DNA from: RFPW01 sp040401595
GTDB taxonomy: Bacteria; Pseudomonadota; Gammaproteobacteria; Burkholderiales; Burkholderiaceae_E
Assembly (NCBI GenBank): GCA_040401595.1
Contig: JBBAOE010000003.1
Span: 62,001-126,000, forward strand
Direction: 5' to 3'
DNA: 64,000 nt
In this document: piece by piece, positions 17,615 to 26,234 of the stretch
How the letters are laid out: each line of letters opens with the position of its first letter
Position numbering within the stretch: position 1 is the stretch's first letter
Position numbers and translations under genes: made by a program
The notes under the pieces: generated by a model
The model's input: only the letters and a program-made list of their open reading frames with translations
What the model was told of the DNA's origin: nothing
The model's database searches: none

Positions 17615-20413
17615 ATGGACCGTCACGGCACCCTCAGTTCCTTGGCGCTGCCGGCGCCGGAAGGGCATTGGGACGAAGCCTTTCAGGCCGGGGCTGGCAC
17701 AGTGTGGGCGAATCGCTTCAGCCCAGCCTCGCTCGCCCGCGAGCGCCCAGGCGTTCGAAGTCATTGGGCTGATTTTTTTGCGACGCTGGGAGACCTGGGG
17801 CCCGATGCGCTTGACGCCTATGCGGAACGACTGTCGAGAGCCCTGCGCGATGATGATGTGACGTATACCGATCACGATGATCTGGGTGGGCCCGCCCGAC
17901 CCTGGGCGCTGAATCTTTTTCCCTTCATCGTGTCGGCGTCGGATTGGGCTCAGATCGAGGCGGGTGTGCGTCAGCGGGCGCGGCTGGCGGAATTGATTGT
18001 GGCCGACGCTTACGGGCCCCAGCGCTTGTTGCGGGAGGGTCTGCTTCCGAGCGCTCTCGTCACCGGGCATCCAGGGTGGTTGCGGCCGTTGCAGGGCTTG
18101 CGTCCGCCCGGTGGCATCTGGTTGCCGATCATTGCGATGGATCTGGCTCATGATCCAGACGGCCGTTGGTGGGTGGTTTCGCAACGTACCCAGTCGCCCG
18201 CCGGTCTGGGCTATCTGCTCGAGAACCGGGTCATCGTATCGGGGCAGTTTCCCGATGCATTCCGGACCTTGCGGGTTCAACGCCTGGCCGCGAGCTATCG
18301 CGCCCTCATGCGCGCGCTCATCAACCGATCACCAATGGGCGAGGATTCCCGGGTGGTCTTATTGACGCCAGGACCGGTTCACGAAACCTGGTTTGAACAT
18401 GCCTATCTCGCGCGTTACCTGGGCATCACGCTGGTCGAAGGCGGTGACCTGACCATTCGTGGAGATCGCGTTTTCCTGAAAACGCTCAATGGGCTGGAGC
18501 CCGTCCATGTGATCCTGCGCCTGCTCGATGACGACTGGTGTGATCCTTTGGAATTACGTACCGATTCGGCATTGGGCGTCCCCGGTCTGGTGCAGGCAAT
18601 GCGGGCCGGACAGGTTCTGGTCGCCAATGCGCCGGGTTCCGGATTTATCGAATCGCCCGCGTTGTTGGGTTTCTTGCCAGCGATTTCGCAGCGCCTGACG
18701 GGCGAAGCGTTGAGCCTGCCCTCAGCTCCAACCTGGTGGTGCGGTGAAGCGGCTGCGCGCACGGATCTCGAACGGGGGCTGGGGAGCACCTGGATCAAAC
18801 CGACCGTTCCGTCCGGATTTGGCGGACGGCGACAGGATGCGATCTCCGCAGCGCGCCTGGACGCGGCTGCTCTGGCCCAGTGGCGAGAGCGCCTTGCCCG
18901 GGAGGGCGGAGATTGGACTGCGCAGCGGGCGATCCCGCTTTCCATGACCCCGACTTGGGAGAGTGGATGTATCGTACCCAGAGCGGCAATGCTCCGGGTT
19001 TTTGCCCTGTCGGATGGGGCCGGCTCCTGGCAGGTGCTTCCTGGCGGGCTGGCGCGGCTGGCACGCACAGAGTCCGACAGTGTGTCGATCCAACTCGGCG
19101 GCAGCAGTGCCGATGTCTGGGTCATGACGGAGGGTCAGGTCGACCACAGCACGATGTTGCCCGGGCAGATTAGCCTGGACGATGTCACCCGTTGGCGGCG
19201 CCCGGTCGCGAGTCGGGCGGGAGAGAACCTCTTCTGGCTGGGACGCTATACCGAGCGGGCCGAACTGGCAACGCGGCTGGTGCGTCTGGGTTTGTCGTTG
19301 AGCGATTCGGTCGAAGCGACACCGGCGGCGCTGCGTCGGGCGATCATCCGGATCACCGTTGAACTGGGGCTCATGGACGCGCCGGTCGAAACGGATTGGA
19401 TGGGCGACTCGGTACCTCCGGTCGGTCGCACGCGGGAGTCGCTGGGGCCTCTGCTGGGCGCGGCATCAGCGGGAAATCCCAAAGATCCAGGTCCGACTCA
19501 GGACCAGTCGCAACGTCAGATACCGATTCAGCCGCCGTCCCCTGAGAGTTCAGCCGATCGATTGACGGGAAGATCCGGCCCCGTTGGCCTGCCGGAGGCA
19601 GGAACCCCGATCGGGCAGATGGCGGGCGCGCTGATCCTGGCGATGCGCGATGGCGCTGCCCATACGTCAGTCGCCTACGATCTCGCGGCCATGCGGCGAA
19701 CCGCCGGCGAACTGCGCGATCGCTTGTCGCCCACGCACTGGCGGATGATTTGCGATGCCTGCGATCGGTTTGCCGCCGATTGTGCCCAGGCCGATCTGAC
19801 GTCCGAAGTCGGGGGGGTGCGCGCTCGCGATGCCTCGCTGCGGCAGGCCATGGTGCGCCTGGAGACCTTGCTGACGGCGATCACCGGGGCTCAGGCGGAC
19901 CGGATGACTCGCGACGACGGCTGGCGCCTGCTTTCAATCGGGCGCCAGATCGAGCGTCTCGCGACCTTGACCACCGTGCTTGAATTTGCCCTCGAAGCTG
20001 GCGCGCTCCAGCATGAGGCAGGGTTTGATTTTGTTCTCGACGCGTTCGATAGCTCCATCACGTATCGCTCACGCTATCAGCGTCGTTTTGGTCTCGCGTC
20101 GCTCGTCGATACCCTGGTCCTGGATGTCGATAACCCGCGTGCATTGGCCTGGGTCGCGAGGACCTTGGCCGGACGTCTTGCCCGCTTGCCAGCGCCAGCC
20201 CGTGACGTCGACCCGGCCGCATTGGCCGCTCTGGTGCCCGATGTCGAGCATTGGGCGCTTGAAGAACTCTGTGAAGTGGATTCCGACGGTCGCCCCGTCC
20301 AATTGTTGGCAAGGCTCGCAGCCTGCCGGACGGCAATCTGGGCGATGTCGGATCGGATCGGAATTGCCTGGTTTACCCATGCCCGCTTGGGCTCCAGAGC
20401 CTTGCGGACCTGA
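17615..20413 (+). CDS. Circularly permuted ATP-grasp / alpha-E domain fusion protein
   Basis: The N-terminal two-thirds is a circularly permuted type 2 ATP-grasp. It shows RPWALNLFPFIVSASDW, the DAYGPQRLLREG segment, the ITLVEGGDLTIRGDRVFLK block, and GLGSTWIKPTVPSGFGG near the nucleotide site. From VASRAGENLFWLGRYTERAE onward it is an alpha-E domain, interrupted by a Pro/Ser-rich insertion encoded at about 19400-19620. The fusion normally works with the flanking transglutaminases, perhaps forming an amide or peptide bond. Start choice is uncertain: ATG 17615 has a GGCGGG just upstream, and TTG 17555 would add 20 residues with no ribosome site. Confidence 0.85.
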   Translation: MDRHGTLSSLALPAPEGHWDEAFQAGAGTVWANRFSPASLARERPGVRSHWADFFATLGDLGPDALDAYAERLSRALRDDDVTYTDHDDLGGPARPWALNLFPFIVSASDWAQIEAGVRQRARLAELIVADAYGPQRLLREGLLPSALVTGHPGWLRPLQGLRPPGGIWLPIIAMDLAHDPDGRWWVVSQRTQSPAGLGYLLENRVIVSGQFPDAFRTLRVQRLAASYRALMRALINRSPMGEDSRVVLLTPGPVHETWFEHAYLARYLGITLVEGGDLTIRGDRVFLKTLNGLEPVHVILRLLDDDWCDPLELRTDSALGVPGLVQAMRAGQVLVANAPGSGFIESPALLGFLPAISQRLTGEALSLPSAPTWWCGEAAARTDLERGLGSTWIKPTVPSGFGGRRQDAISAARLDAAALAQWRERLAREGGDWTAQRAIPLSMTPTWESGCIVPRAAMLRVFALSDGAGSWQVLPGGLARLARTESDSVSIQLGGSSADVWVMTEGQVDHSTMLPGQISLDDVTRWRRPVASRAGENLFWLGRYTERAELATRLVRLGLSLSDSVEATPAALRRAIIRITVELGLMDAPVETDWMGDSVPPVGRTRESLGPLLGAASAGNPKDPGPTQDQSQRQIPIQPPSPESSADRLTGRSGPVGLPEAGTPIGQMAGALILAMRDGAAHTSVAYDLAAMRRTAGELRDRLSPTHWRMICDACDRFAADCAQADLTSEVGGVRARDASLRQAMVRLETLLTAITGAQADRMTRDDGWRLLSIGRQIERLATLTTVLEFALEAGALQHEAGFDFVLDAFDSSITYRSRYQRRFGLASLVDTLVLDVDNPRALAWVARTLAGRLARLPAPARDVDPAALAALVPDVEHWALEELCEVDSDGRPVQLLARLAACRTAIWAMSDRIGIAWFTHARLGSRALRT

Positions 20414-20416
20414 ACC

Positions 20417-21328
20417 ATGCGCTCGCTGGAAGTGATTCATGAGACGCGGTACCGCTATGGGGCCCTGGTGGAGCATGCCCATCATTGGGTCCGCTTGCGT
20501 CCGCTCCAGGATGCCTTGCAACGGGTTGAGCAATTCTCTCTCACCATTGATCCCTCGCCGCGCTATCGGACCGAGCGCCGTGATGCCCATCAGGTGAGGG
20601 AGGTCCGGTTTGAGATTGATTCACCCCACCGGGAACTGATCGTGACCAGCCGATCGGCAGTCGGCGTGAGCCAGGCTCCCAAACTCGAGGGTGTCGATCC
20701 GCCTTGGGAGACCGTTGCAAGCACGCTTGCGTTTGATGCGCGCGCGCCCTGGCAGCCAGCCGCATTGGAAGTGTGCAATTCGCCGCTGGCATTTGCCCAT
20801 CCGGATTTGCGCCAGTCGGTCCTGAAGTCTTTCCAACCCGGACGTCCTTTGCGCGAAGCCGCTGTTGATTGGATGGGTCGCGTGCATCGGGAGATTCGGT
20901 ATGTACCAAGGGCGACCGACGTCACGACGAGTGCCCTTGAGGCCCATCGGCTCGGTCAGGGGGTTTGCCAGGACTTGGCCCATGTCATGATTGCTGGCTT
21001 ACGCTCGATTGGATTGGCCGCGCGCTATGTCAGCGGTTACCTGTTGACCATGCCCCCGCAGGGCCAGGCCCGGTTAATCGGGGCCGATGCCTCGCATGCC
21101 TGGGTTGCCGTCTGGTGTCCGTCGGTTCAGTGGTTCGAATTGGATCCGACCAACAACCGCGCGCCCGGGAATGATTATGTGACGCTGGCGCGCGGACGTG
21201 ATTACAGCGATGTGGCGCCCATCCGGGGGGTCATTCGGGGGGGCGGATCCCATACCCTCACGGTCAGCGTGACGGTGCAGGATCTGGAAATCACACCCGC
21301 TGACGAGGTCGCTGAAAGCGGTTTTTAG
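20417..21328 (+). CDS. Transglutaminase-like cysteine protease family protein
   Basis: This 303-residue protein has an N-terminal transglutaminase beta domain (RYRYGALVEHAHHWVRLRP) and a transglutaminase core with the full triad: Cys184 in GQGVCQDLAH, His227 in ASHAWVAVW and Asp243 in ELDPTNN. It begins 3 bases after the ATP-grasp/alpha-E stop codon and closes the three-gene unit. It overlaps the convergent phasin gene by 4 bases. Proteins of this type beside alpha-E proteins are proposed to hydrolyse or form peptide bonds on a shared substrate; none has been assigned here. Confidence 0.87.
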   Translation: MRSLEVIHETRYRYGALVEHAHHWVRLRPLQDALQRVEQFSLTIDPSPRYRTERRDAHQVREVRFEIDSPHRELIVTSRSAVGVSQAPKLEGVDPPWETVASTLAFDARAPWQPAALEVCNSPLAFAHPDLRQSVLKSFQPGRPLREAAVDWMGRVHREIRYVPRATDVTTSALEAHRLGQGVCQDLAHVMIAGLRSIGLAARYVSGYLLTMPPQGQARLIGADASHAWVAVWCPSVQWFELDPTNNRAPGNDYVTLARGRDYSDVAPIRGVIRGGGSHTLTVSVTVQDLEITPADEVAESGF

Positions 21329-21729
21329 CGGTGCATCGACTCGCTCGCATCCCGCATGACGCGTGAGAGGCTGGTGGCCATTTCGAGAAATGCCCGGGTG
21401 GCATCAAACATGGGGTTTGAGATCATGGTGGCGCGCTCAGGCGCTGCAGGACGCATCGTGAATGCTCCCGTATCCTGGCTCGAGGTGCCAGCACCGTCGG
21501 CGGGTGCCTCCAGCGATCGTTGCCACTCCAGAGCCCGTTCGGCGAACGCGGCCGAGGAGCGCTCGACCGTGTCCAGAACGATTTGGCCTGTCTGATTGCC
21601 CCACCGCTGTAACAGATCCCACTGCAATCGGGCCAGGCGCTGGCTACCGTCGATCGAGGCGAGTGCGGCGGCCGTGTTTGCGCGCCAGAGCGTTTGTTGT
21701 TGCGTCAGCATGGGATAGGTAGCAGGCAT
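21325..21729 (-). CDS. Phasin family protein
   Basis: This 134-residue helical protein has the look of a phasin. It has an amphipathic segment rich in Ala and Gln (LARLQWDLLQRWGNQTGQIVLDTVERS) and a Pro/Thr-rich stretch. The C-terminal helix FDATRAFLEMATSLSRVMRDAS matches the closing part of phasin_2 proteins. Phasins coat polyhydroxyalkanoate granules. No PHA synthase gene lies in the window, so the granule role is a family inference. The ATG at 21729 with AAGGA upstream was chosen; its first 25 bases overlap the end of the GGDEF-EAL gene. Confidence 0.6.
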   Translation of the reverse strand: MPATYPMLTQQQTLWRANTAAALASIDGSQRLARLQWDLLQRWGNQTGQIVLDTVERSSAAFAERALEWQRSLEAPADGAGTSSQDTGAFTMRPAAPERATMISNPMFDATRAFLEMATSLSRVMRDASESMHR

Positions 21730-24566
21730 GGTGTTGTCCTTGGCTGTTTTGGGGGGGGTGAGGGGTTGAGTAAGTTGGCTGGCAATTGCATGGCCGCATC
21801 GATCGGCAGTGCCGGCGAGAACAACCAGCCCTGCCCGCGCACGCAGCCCAGTGCCCGCAGGATCTCGAGCTGTTGCGGGCGTTCGATGCCTTCCGCGGTG
21901 ACTTCGAGGCCAATGGCCTCGGCCAGTCCGAGAATGGCGCGAACGATCGCGCACTGCGGACCTTGATCCAGTCCGGCAACGAATATCCGGTCGATCTTCA
22001 GGCGAGAAATCGGCATTGAAGTCAGGCGCGCCAGCGATGAGTGGCCTTGGCCGAAATCGTCAATGGCGATCCGGATTCCCAGTCCAGCGAGCGAGCGCAG
22101 CGTCGCCGAAATGCCGCTCTCATCGCTCGCAAAATCCGTTTCGGTCACTTCAAGATCAAGGATCTCGCCCAGATTGGGCAGCCGTCGCTGATGTTCCGCC
22201 AAGAGGACTGCGAGTCGATCGTCGCGAAGCTGGCAAGGCGACACATTGATCGCGATCCGAATGCCTGCAAACCGGTTGGTCAACCGGGGAAGGTCGGACA
22301 AGACCAGCTGCAGGACCGCGTCAAATACGCCATCGATCAGTTTGGCATCCTCGGCAATGGGGATGAAGTCGGTCGGGGAGACTTCGCCCAGCTCGGGGTC
22401 ATGCCAGCGTGCCAGGGCTTCAAAGCCAAGAATGGCACCGCTGCGCAGGTCGATTTCAGGCTGGTACGACACCTTGATATCGCGATTGTTCAGCGCATTG
22501 CGCAGATGATTTTCCATGCGCCGGCGCGCTTGCATCTGGCGGCCGATTTCCACGTCATACCAGGCGACCCGACCACGGCCGCGGATTTTCGCTTGCTGCA
22601 GCGCAGAGTCGGCCGCGACCATGAGGTCGGCTGTTGTGCTGGCGTGGTCGGGACTCAGCGCAGCGCCGATACTCAGACTCAGGGTCAACCGGCCGCCGGG
22701 GAGTTGGGCGTCTTCGAGGACGAGGTTATCCAGCAGGCGCGTAAACAGCGTGCTGACCGCCTCGTGCGAGCCTGCAAATGGAACGAAGAGCAGAAATTCA
22801 TCGCCAGAGCGACGTGAAGCCACCGCACCCTCGGGTAGCGCTGCGCGCAGGTGCTTTGCGACCCGTCGGATGGCTTCGTCGCCGACCCGATGGCCGAATA
22901 AATCATTGATGAATTTCAGCCGATCGAGATCGATGAAGGCCAGAGCGACGCGTGTCGGTGAGGGTTGATTCGGGTCCGATGAAACGCCCCGGAGTGCAAT
23001 GCGCAACTGGGGTTCGAAGCCTGCGTGATTAGCCAGGCCGGTCAGCGGATCGGTCAGTGCCATTTTGCGCAATCGGTCCGAGATGCGCCTCGCTTCGCTG
23101 ATGTCGGCGACCAGGGCCACGTTGCCGCGGCGAACGCCGTCGGTGTCGTGAACGGCAGCGATTGAGAGCAGGACGGGCAAAGCTGAACCGTTGGCGCAGA
23201 TGATCCGGGTTTCGCCCCGCCACAGGCCCTCATGTCGGACCGCTTCCGAAATCTCGGCGGCTTGAAGCGGATTGTCCATTGACCGGTAGATCACCCCACC
23301 TTGGCGGCCCAGAAGCGTGTCGGTCTGCCATCCGGTCATTCGCTCAAACGCCGGGTTGACCTGCGTAATGCGGCCGGTATCGTCGGTGACGACCACGCCC
23401 TCCTGGACGTTGCGCAACACCAGGGCTGCGGGTTCGAGCTGATCCGTGAGTTGAATTTGCGCTTGCATGGCTGCCCGCAGCACCCGAGCAAGAACGCCGA
23501 TCTCATCGGTGGTCGGATCCTGGGCGGGCAGCAGACGTTCACCGGCCGCAATGCGCAGGCAGACCTCCGATAGTTGGTCGAGACGCTCGGTGATGCGTTT
23601 TCCGGTCTGGTGGGCCCACCGTCGGATCTGCAGGCGCAGCAGGCCGAGGAACGCCAGCAGCAATGTGATGCCGCCCACGATGGTCAGGAGGATCCGCTGT
23701 GAGGGCCGATCGACCGAAAGCGTCAGCCGTGAACCGTCGACACCGTCAAGGCCACTGATCGTGCGTTGTGCCCGAACCGTTTGCCAGCGTCGCCACTGCG
23801 CGGCGATCCCACCGTCGGCGCGATCGCTCGCATTGGCGAGGCGCATGCGGATCTCATCGCCAGGGCCAGGGCGCCAGGATCCCGATATCAGTGACTTCAG
23901 GGGCTCGAAGCGGCCGACCAGAACGCCAACCGGCCGTTTCGATGTGGGGGTCAGGACCGGCGCCAAAAACGCCAGGGTTGGCTCGCCCTCGGCGCCGCGA
24001 AGGGCCAGTGCGGCAGGCGTCCCACTGCTGAGGACGCTCTGGAGTTGAGTTCTGGGTATCGAGAGGGTCGCTGCGCCGGCTGGCACGGGTTCACCGTCGG
24101 CATCGAACAGGCAAAACAGGCGGCCGCTGGCATTTTTGAGCGCGGTCGTCGATGGGTACTGCCATAAGACTTTTTTGTCCTGCCGCATCAGCCCGGAGAT
24201 CAGAACCGGTGAGGTGGCGAGCGACTGGGCCTCGCGGCCCAGTGAATCAAAATCCGCTTCCACTCGGGTTGCAAGAATTTCACTGATCGCCTCGACTTCA
24301 TGGCGAGCGTCGAGCCAGGTCCCTATCGAGAGACCGATCAATGCCAGGGCTCCGATAGCCAAACTGAACCGCGCGAGCAAGCGCTCGGTTTGCTGCGTGA
24401 ACTGGCGATTGAGAGTCGTCAACAGGAGCCCAGATCGAAAGCGTGATGGCGGCCGCCGCAGGATGCGCAGCCTTGAGAAGAAACTACCGCTTCCGATCGG
24501 CGTCGGCGTGCTCCAGAAGGGAATGCCCGGGTGATTGTTCGAACTCGAAGTTGGGTGCCTGCCCAA
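21705..24566 (-). CDS. Membrane sensor with PAS, GGDEF and EAL domains (c-di-GMP turnover)
   Basis: This 953-residue protein has transmembrane helices at about 68-85 and 291-312 flanking a periplasmic sensor of about 200 residues. A HAMP-like linker follows, then PAS (about 375-490), GGDEF (about 500-665) and EAL (about 685-930). The GGDEF signature reads RSGDEF (586-591), with Ser in the first position, a change often compatible with cyclase activity. The EAL site looks intact: EALARW (716-721), INVSP, LEVTE, IDDFGQG (835-841) and KID. It may be bifunctional or mainly a phosphodiesterase. The N-terminal start is uncertain, since the first 45 residues are low-complexity. Confidence 0.9.
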   Translation of the reverse strand: MGRHPTSSSNNHPGIPFWSTPTPIGSGSFFSRLRILRRPPSRFRSGLLLTTLNRQFTQQTERLLARFSLAIGALALIGLSIGTWLDARHEVEAISEILATRVEADFDSLGREAQSLATSPVLISGLMRQDKKVLWQYPSTTALKNASGRLFCLFDADGEPVPAGAATLSIPRTQLQSVLSSGTPAALALRGAEGEPTLAFLAPVLTPTSKRPVGVLVGRFEPLKSLISGSWRPGPGDEIRMRLANASDRADGGIAAQWRRWQTVRAQRTISGLDGVDGSRLTLSVDRPSQRILLTIVGGITLLLAFLGLLRLQIRRWAHQTGKRITERLDQLSEVCLRIAAGERLLPAQDPTTDEIGVLARVLRAAMQAQIQLTDQLEPAALVLRNVQEGVVVTDDTGRITQVNPAFERMTGWQTDTLLGRQGGVIYRSMDNPLQAAEISEAVRHEGLWRGETRIICANGSALPVLLSIAAVHDTDGVRRGNVALVADISEARRISDRLRKMALTDPLTGLANHAGFEPQLRIALRGVSSDPNQPSPTRVALAFIDLDRLKFINDLFGHRVGDEAIRRVAKHLRAALPEGAVASRRSGDEFLLFVPFAGSHEAVSTLFTRLLDNLVLEDAQLPGGRLTLSLSIGAALSPDHASTTADLMVAADSALQQAKIRGRGRVAWYDVEIGRQMQARRRMENHLRNALNNRDIKVSYQPEIDLRSGAILGFEALARWHDPELGEVSPTDFIPIAEDAKLIDGVFDAVLQLVLSDLPRLTNRFAGIRIAINVSPCQLRDDRLAVLLAEHQRRLPNLGEILDLEVTETDFASDESGISATLRSLAGLGIRIAIDDFGQGHSSLARLTSMPISRLKIDRIFVAGLDQGPQCAIVRAILGLAEAIGLEVTAEGIERPQQLEILRALGCVRGQGWLFSPALPIDAAMQLPANLLNPSPPPKQPRTTPCLLPIPC

Positions 24567-24601
24567 CCTTGATCGGACCTGTGGGAAGTCCGTTGCTCAG
24601 T

Positions 24602-25168
24602 TCAGCGGGTGCTGCAGGTCCCGCTCGCGGTGTCGAACGAGACTGGCCAGGCGGATTCCTGGATGCCGGGAGTGCATCGACCTTCGCAATCGACATGTGC
24701 CAAGGTCACACGACCCCGTTCCTGCCAAACCATGAGTCGGCATGCGCCACCATCGCGTGTCCGTAGTTCGATCACGGGATGGGTGCGGGTCTGGCGGAAG
24801 TCAGGAAGCTCGAAGTGACAGGTACCCCGGCGCCCAACCCGGAGTCGCCAACTGAGGACGTCCACGACGTTATTGGTAATCCGCAGAGTGGCGTCCTCGT
24901 GGAAGCCGTCTTCTTCGGTTTGTTTGCAATGGGCCGTCAGGTCAATGGCTTGATCGGGGATCGGGCCGGGTCGACTTTGCGGTGGCATTGTGGGGGGCGG
25001 GCGCGACTGGGCCTGCGGGGCGGTCGACGGAATTGCGCTGGGTGAGGGGGGCGGGATCCGAGGGGCAATCGAACACCCGGCCAGGCCTGCAGCCAACCCG
25101 AGGATCAGTATCCGCCAGGATGACCGGGCGGGACTGGTTTGGGTTTCAGGCAGACGATTCTTTGGCAA
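24602..25168 (-). CDS. Hypothetical lipoprotein
   Basis: The proposed start is a TTG at 25168 inside the end of the preceding gene. This gives a signal peptide (WRILILGLAAGLAGC) with a lipobox Cys and then a Pro/Ser-rich linker of about 35 residues. The mature domain, about 110 residues, has four Cys residues in segments such as LTAHCKQ, GTCHFELPDF and ACRLMVWQERG. It probably forms a small disulfide-stabilised beta fold. I do not recognise a family. An in-frame start at 25240 would add 24 residues that do not fit a signal peptide. It lies in the pgi-to-phasin minus-strand run and may be co-expressed with the GGDEF-EAL gene. Confidence 0.55.
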   Translation of the reverse strand: MPKNRLPETQTSPARSSWRILILGLAAGLAGCSIAPRIPPPSPSAIPSTAPQAQSRPPPTMPPQSRPGPIPDQAIDLTAHCKQTEEDGFHEDATLRITNNVVDVLSWRLRVGRRGTCHFELPDFRQTRTHPVIELRTRDGGACRLMVWQERGRVTLAHVDCEGRCTPGIQESAWPVSFDTASGTCSTR

Positions 25169-26231
25169 GGACTCGCAACCCAGGCTCAAATCGGGAGCGT
25201 CCGCGCTGGGCGAGGTCGCGAAATTCACCGGGGTTCTCAAGGGCTTTGCGGGTCATCGCTGTACATGGTTGAGTGGCCAGCAATTCACAGGCCAGAGACC
25301 ATAGTTCCCGATCGAATTCGGTTTCGATCCGGTTGCGCTCGGCCGCCGTGACCCGGTTACGGCGCTCCGTAAATGCGCGCCAGGCATCCGCGCGGCGCGC
25401 CCGTTCACACGCGTATTCCACCGCAATCCGATCGAGTACAAAGGCGGTCGCTTCTTCTGGGACCGATTGTCCAGCGCCGGGACGCAGCACCAAGTCGCCC
25501 CAGGCGCGGGCCAGCCGAATCAGGGACGAGGGGGAGGCCGTCATGACATCGATTTCGAGTAGACGCTCGGCCTGCTCGACATCCTCGTGCGTTTGCGAGA
25601 GCGCTTCGCTGCCGGCCAGTTGGGTGCGCCGCCAACGCAGCCACCAGTTGACGGCGACCGTTCCCAGCAAGTCGGTTCGTGCCACCGGAGGGCGTTGCTT
25701 CCAGTCGATCGGGACGCTGGTGTCGGTTCGGTCTGGATCACTGGCATGGACTTCCTCAGCCAGTGCATGCGCGAGCTGGGTGATGTAGAGACTATGCGTC
25801 GGATCTGCCAAGGCGTCGGGCTCTTCGGCCGCTTTCGTTGCATTGACCACTCTACCCGGCTTTTCGGGTTTGTCCGTTTGGCTCGCGGGTCCTGATTCGA
25901 CGGCGCGCCCTGGTTGAGGTCGCTTCAAGAGGTCCTGCAAGGCCGCGATCAGAACCCGGGCCTGGGCATCGCGTCGCTGCAGGCGGATGTCGGCGTCGAC
26001 TTCCTGATCTGTGAAGGACGCCGACTGTTCAAGTTCGAGAACTTCTGCGCGCAGCGAGGTCCAGTTGGACGCGCCCAGCATCTGTGCGATGAGGTCACGG
26101 GCATGCGAAGGCGACAGGTCTGGGAGGCCGGCCCGCAGGCGCATCGCTGCGACCCGTACATCAGCAAGTGAGGCCGGGATATAGCGTGCTAGCTCCGGGG
26201 ATGAGGGCGCGGTCCGCCTGGTCGCTGCCAT
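25146..26231 (-). CDS. Hypothetical protein, helical, 361 residues
   Basis: This is a soluble, mostly helical protein with no signal peptide or membrane segment. The N-terminal 60 residues (LRAGLPDLSPSHARDLIAQ, then MLGASNWTSLRAEV) resemble the small helical domain found at the start of some glyoxalase-superfamily-related proteins. The rest, rich in Arg, Glu and Ala, is unfamiliar. It starts 3 bases after the pgi stop codon and overlaps the lipoprotein gene at its own end, so it is almost certainly translated in the pgi operon. Its function is unknown; I would not assign a metabolic role from position alone. Confidence 0.65.
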   Translation of the reverse strand: MAATRRTAPSSPELARYIPASLADVRVAAMRLRAGLPDLSPSHARDLIAQMLGASNWTSLRAEVLELEQSASFTDQEVDADIRLQRRDAQARVLIAALQDLLKRPQPGRAVESGPASQTDKPEKPGRVVNATKAAEEPDALADPTHSLYITQLAHALAEEVHASDPDRTDTSVPIDWKQRPPVARTDLLGTVAVNWWLRWRRTQLAGSEALSQTHEDVEQAERLLEIDVMTASPSSLIRLARAWGDLVLRPGAGQSVPEEATAFVLDRIAVEYACERARRADAWRAFTERRNRVTAAERNRIETEFDRELWSLACELLATQPCTAMTRKALENPGEFRDLAQRGRSRFEPGLRVLAKESSA

Positions 26232-26234
26232 CGC

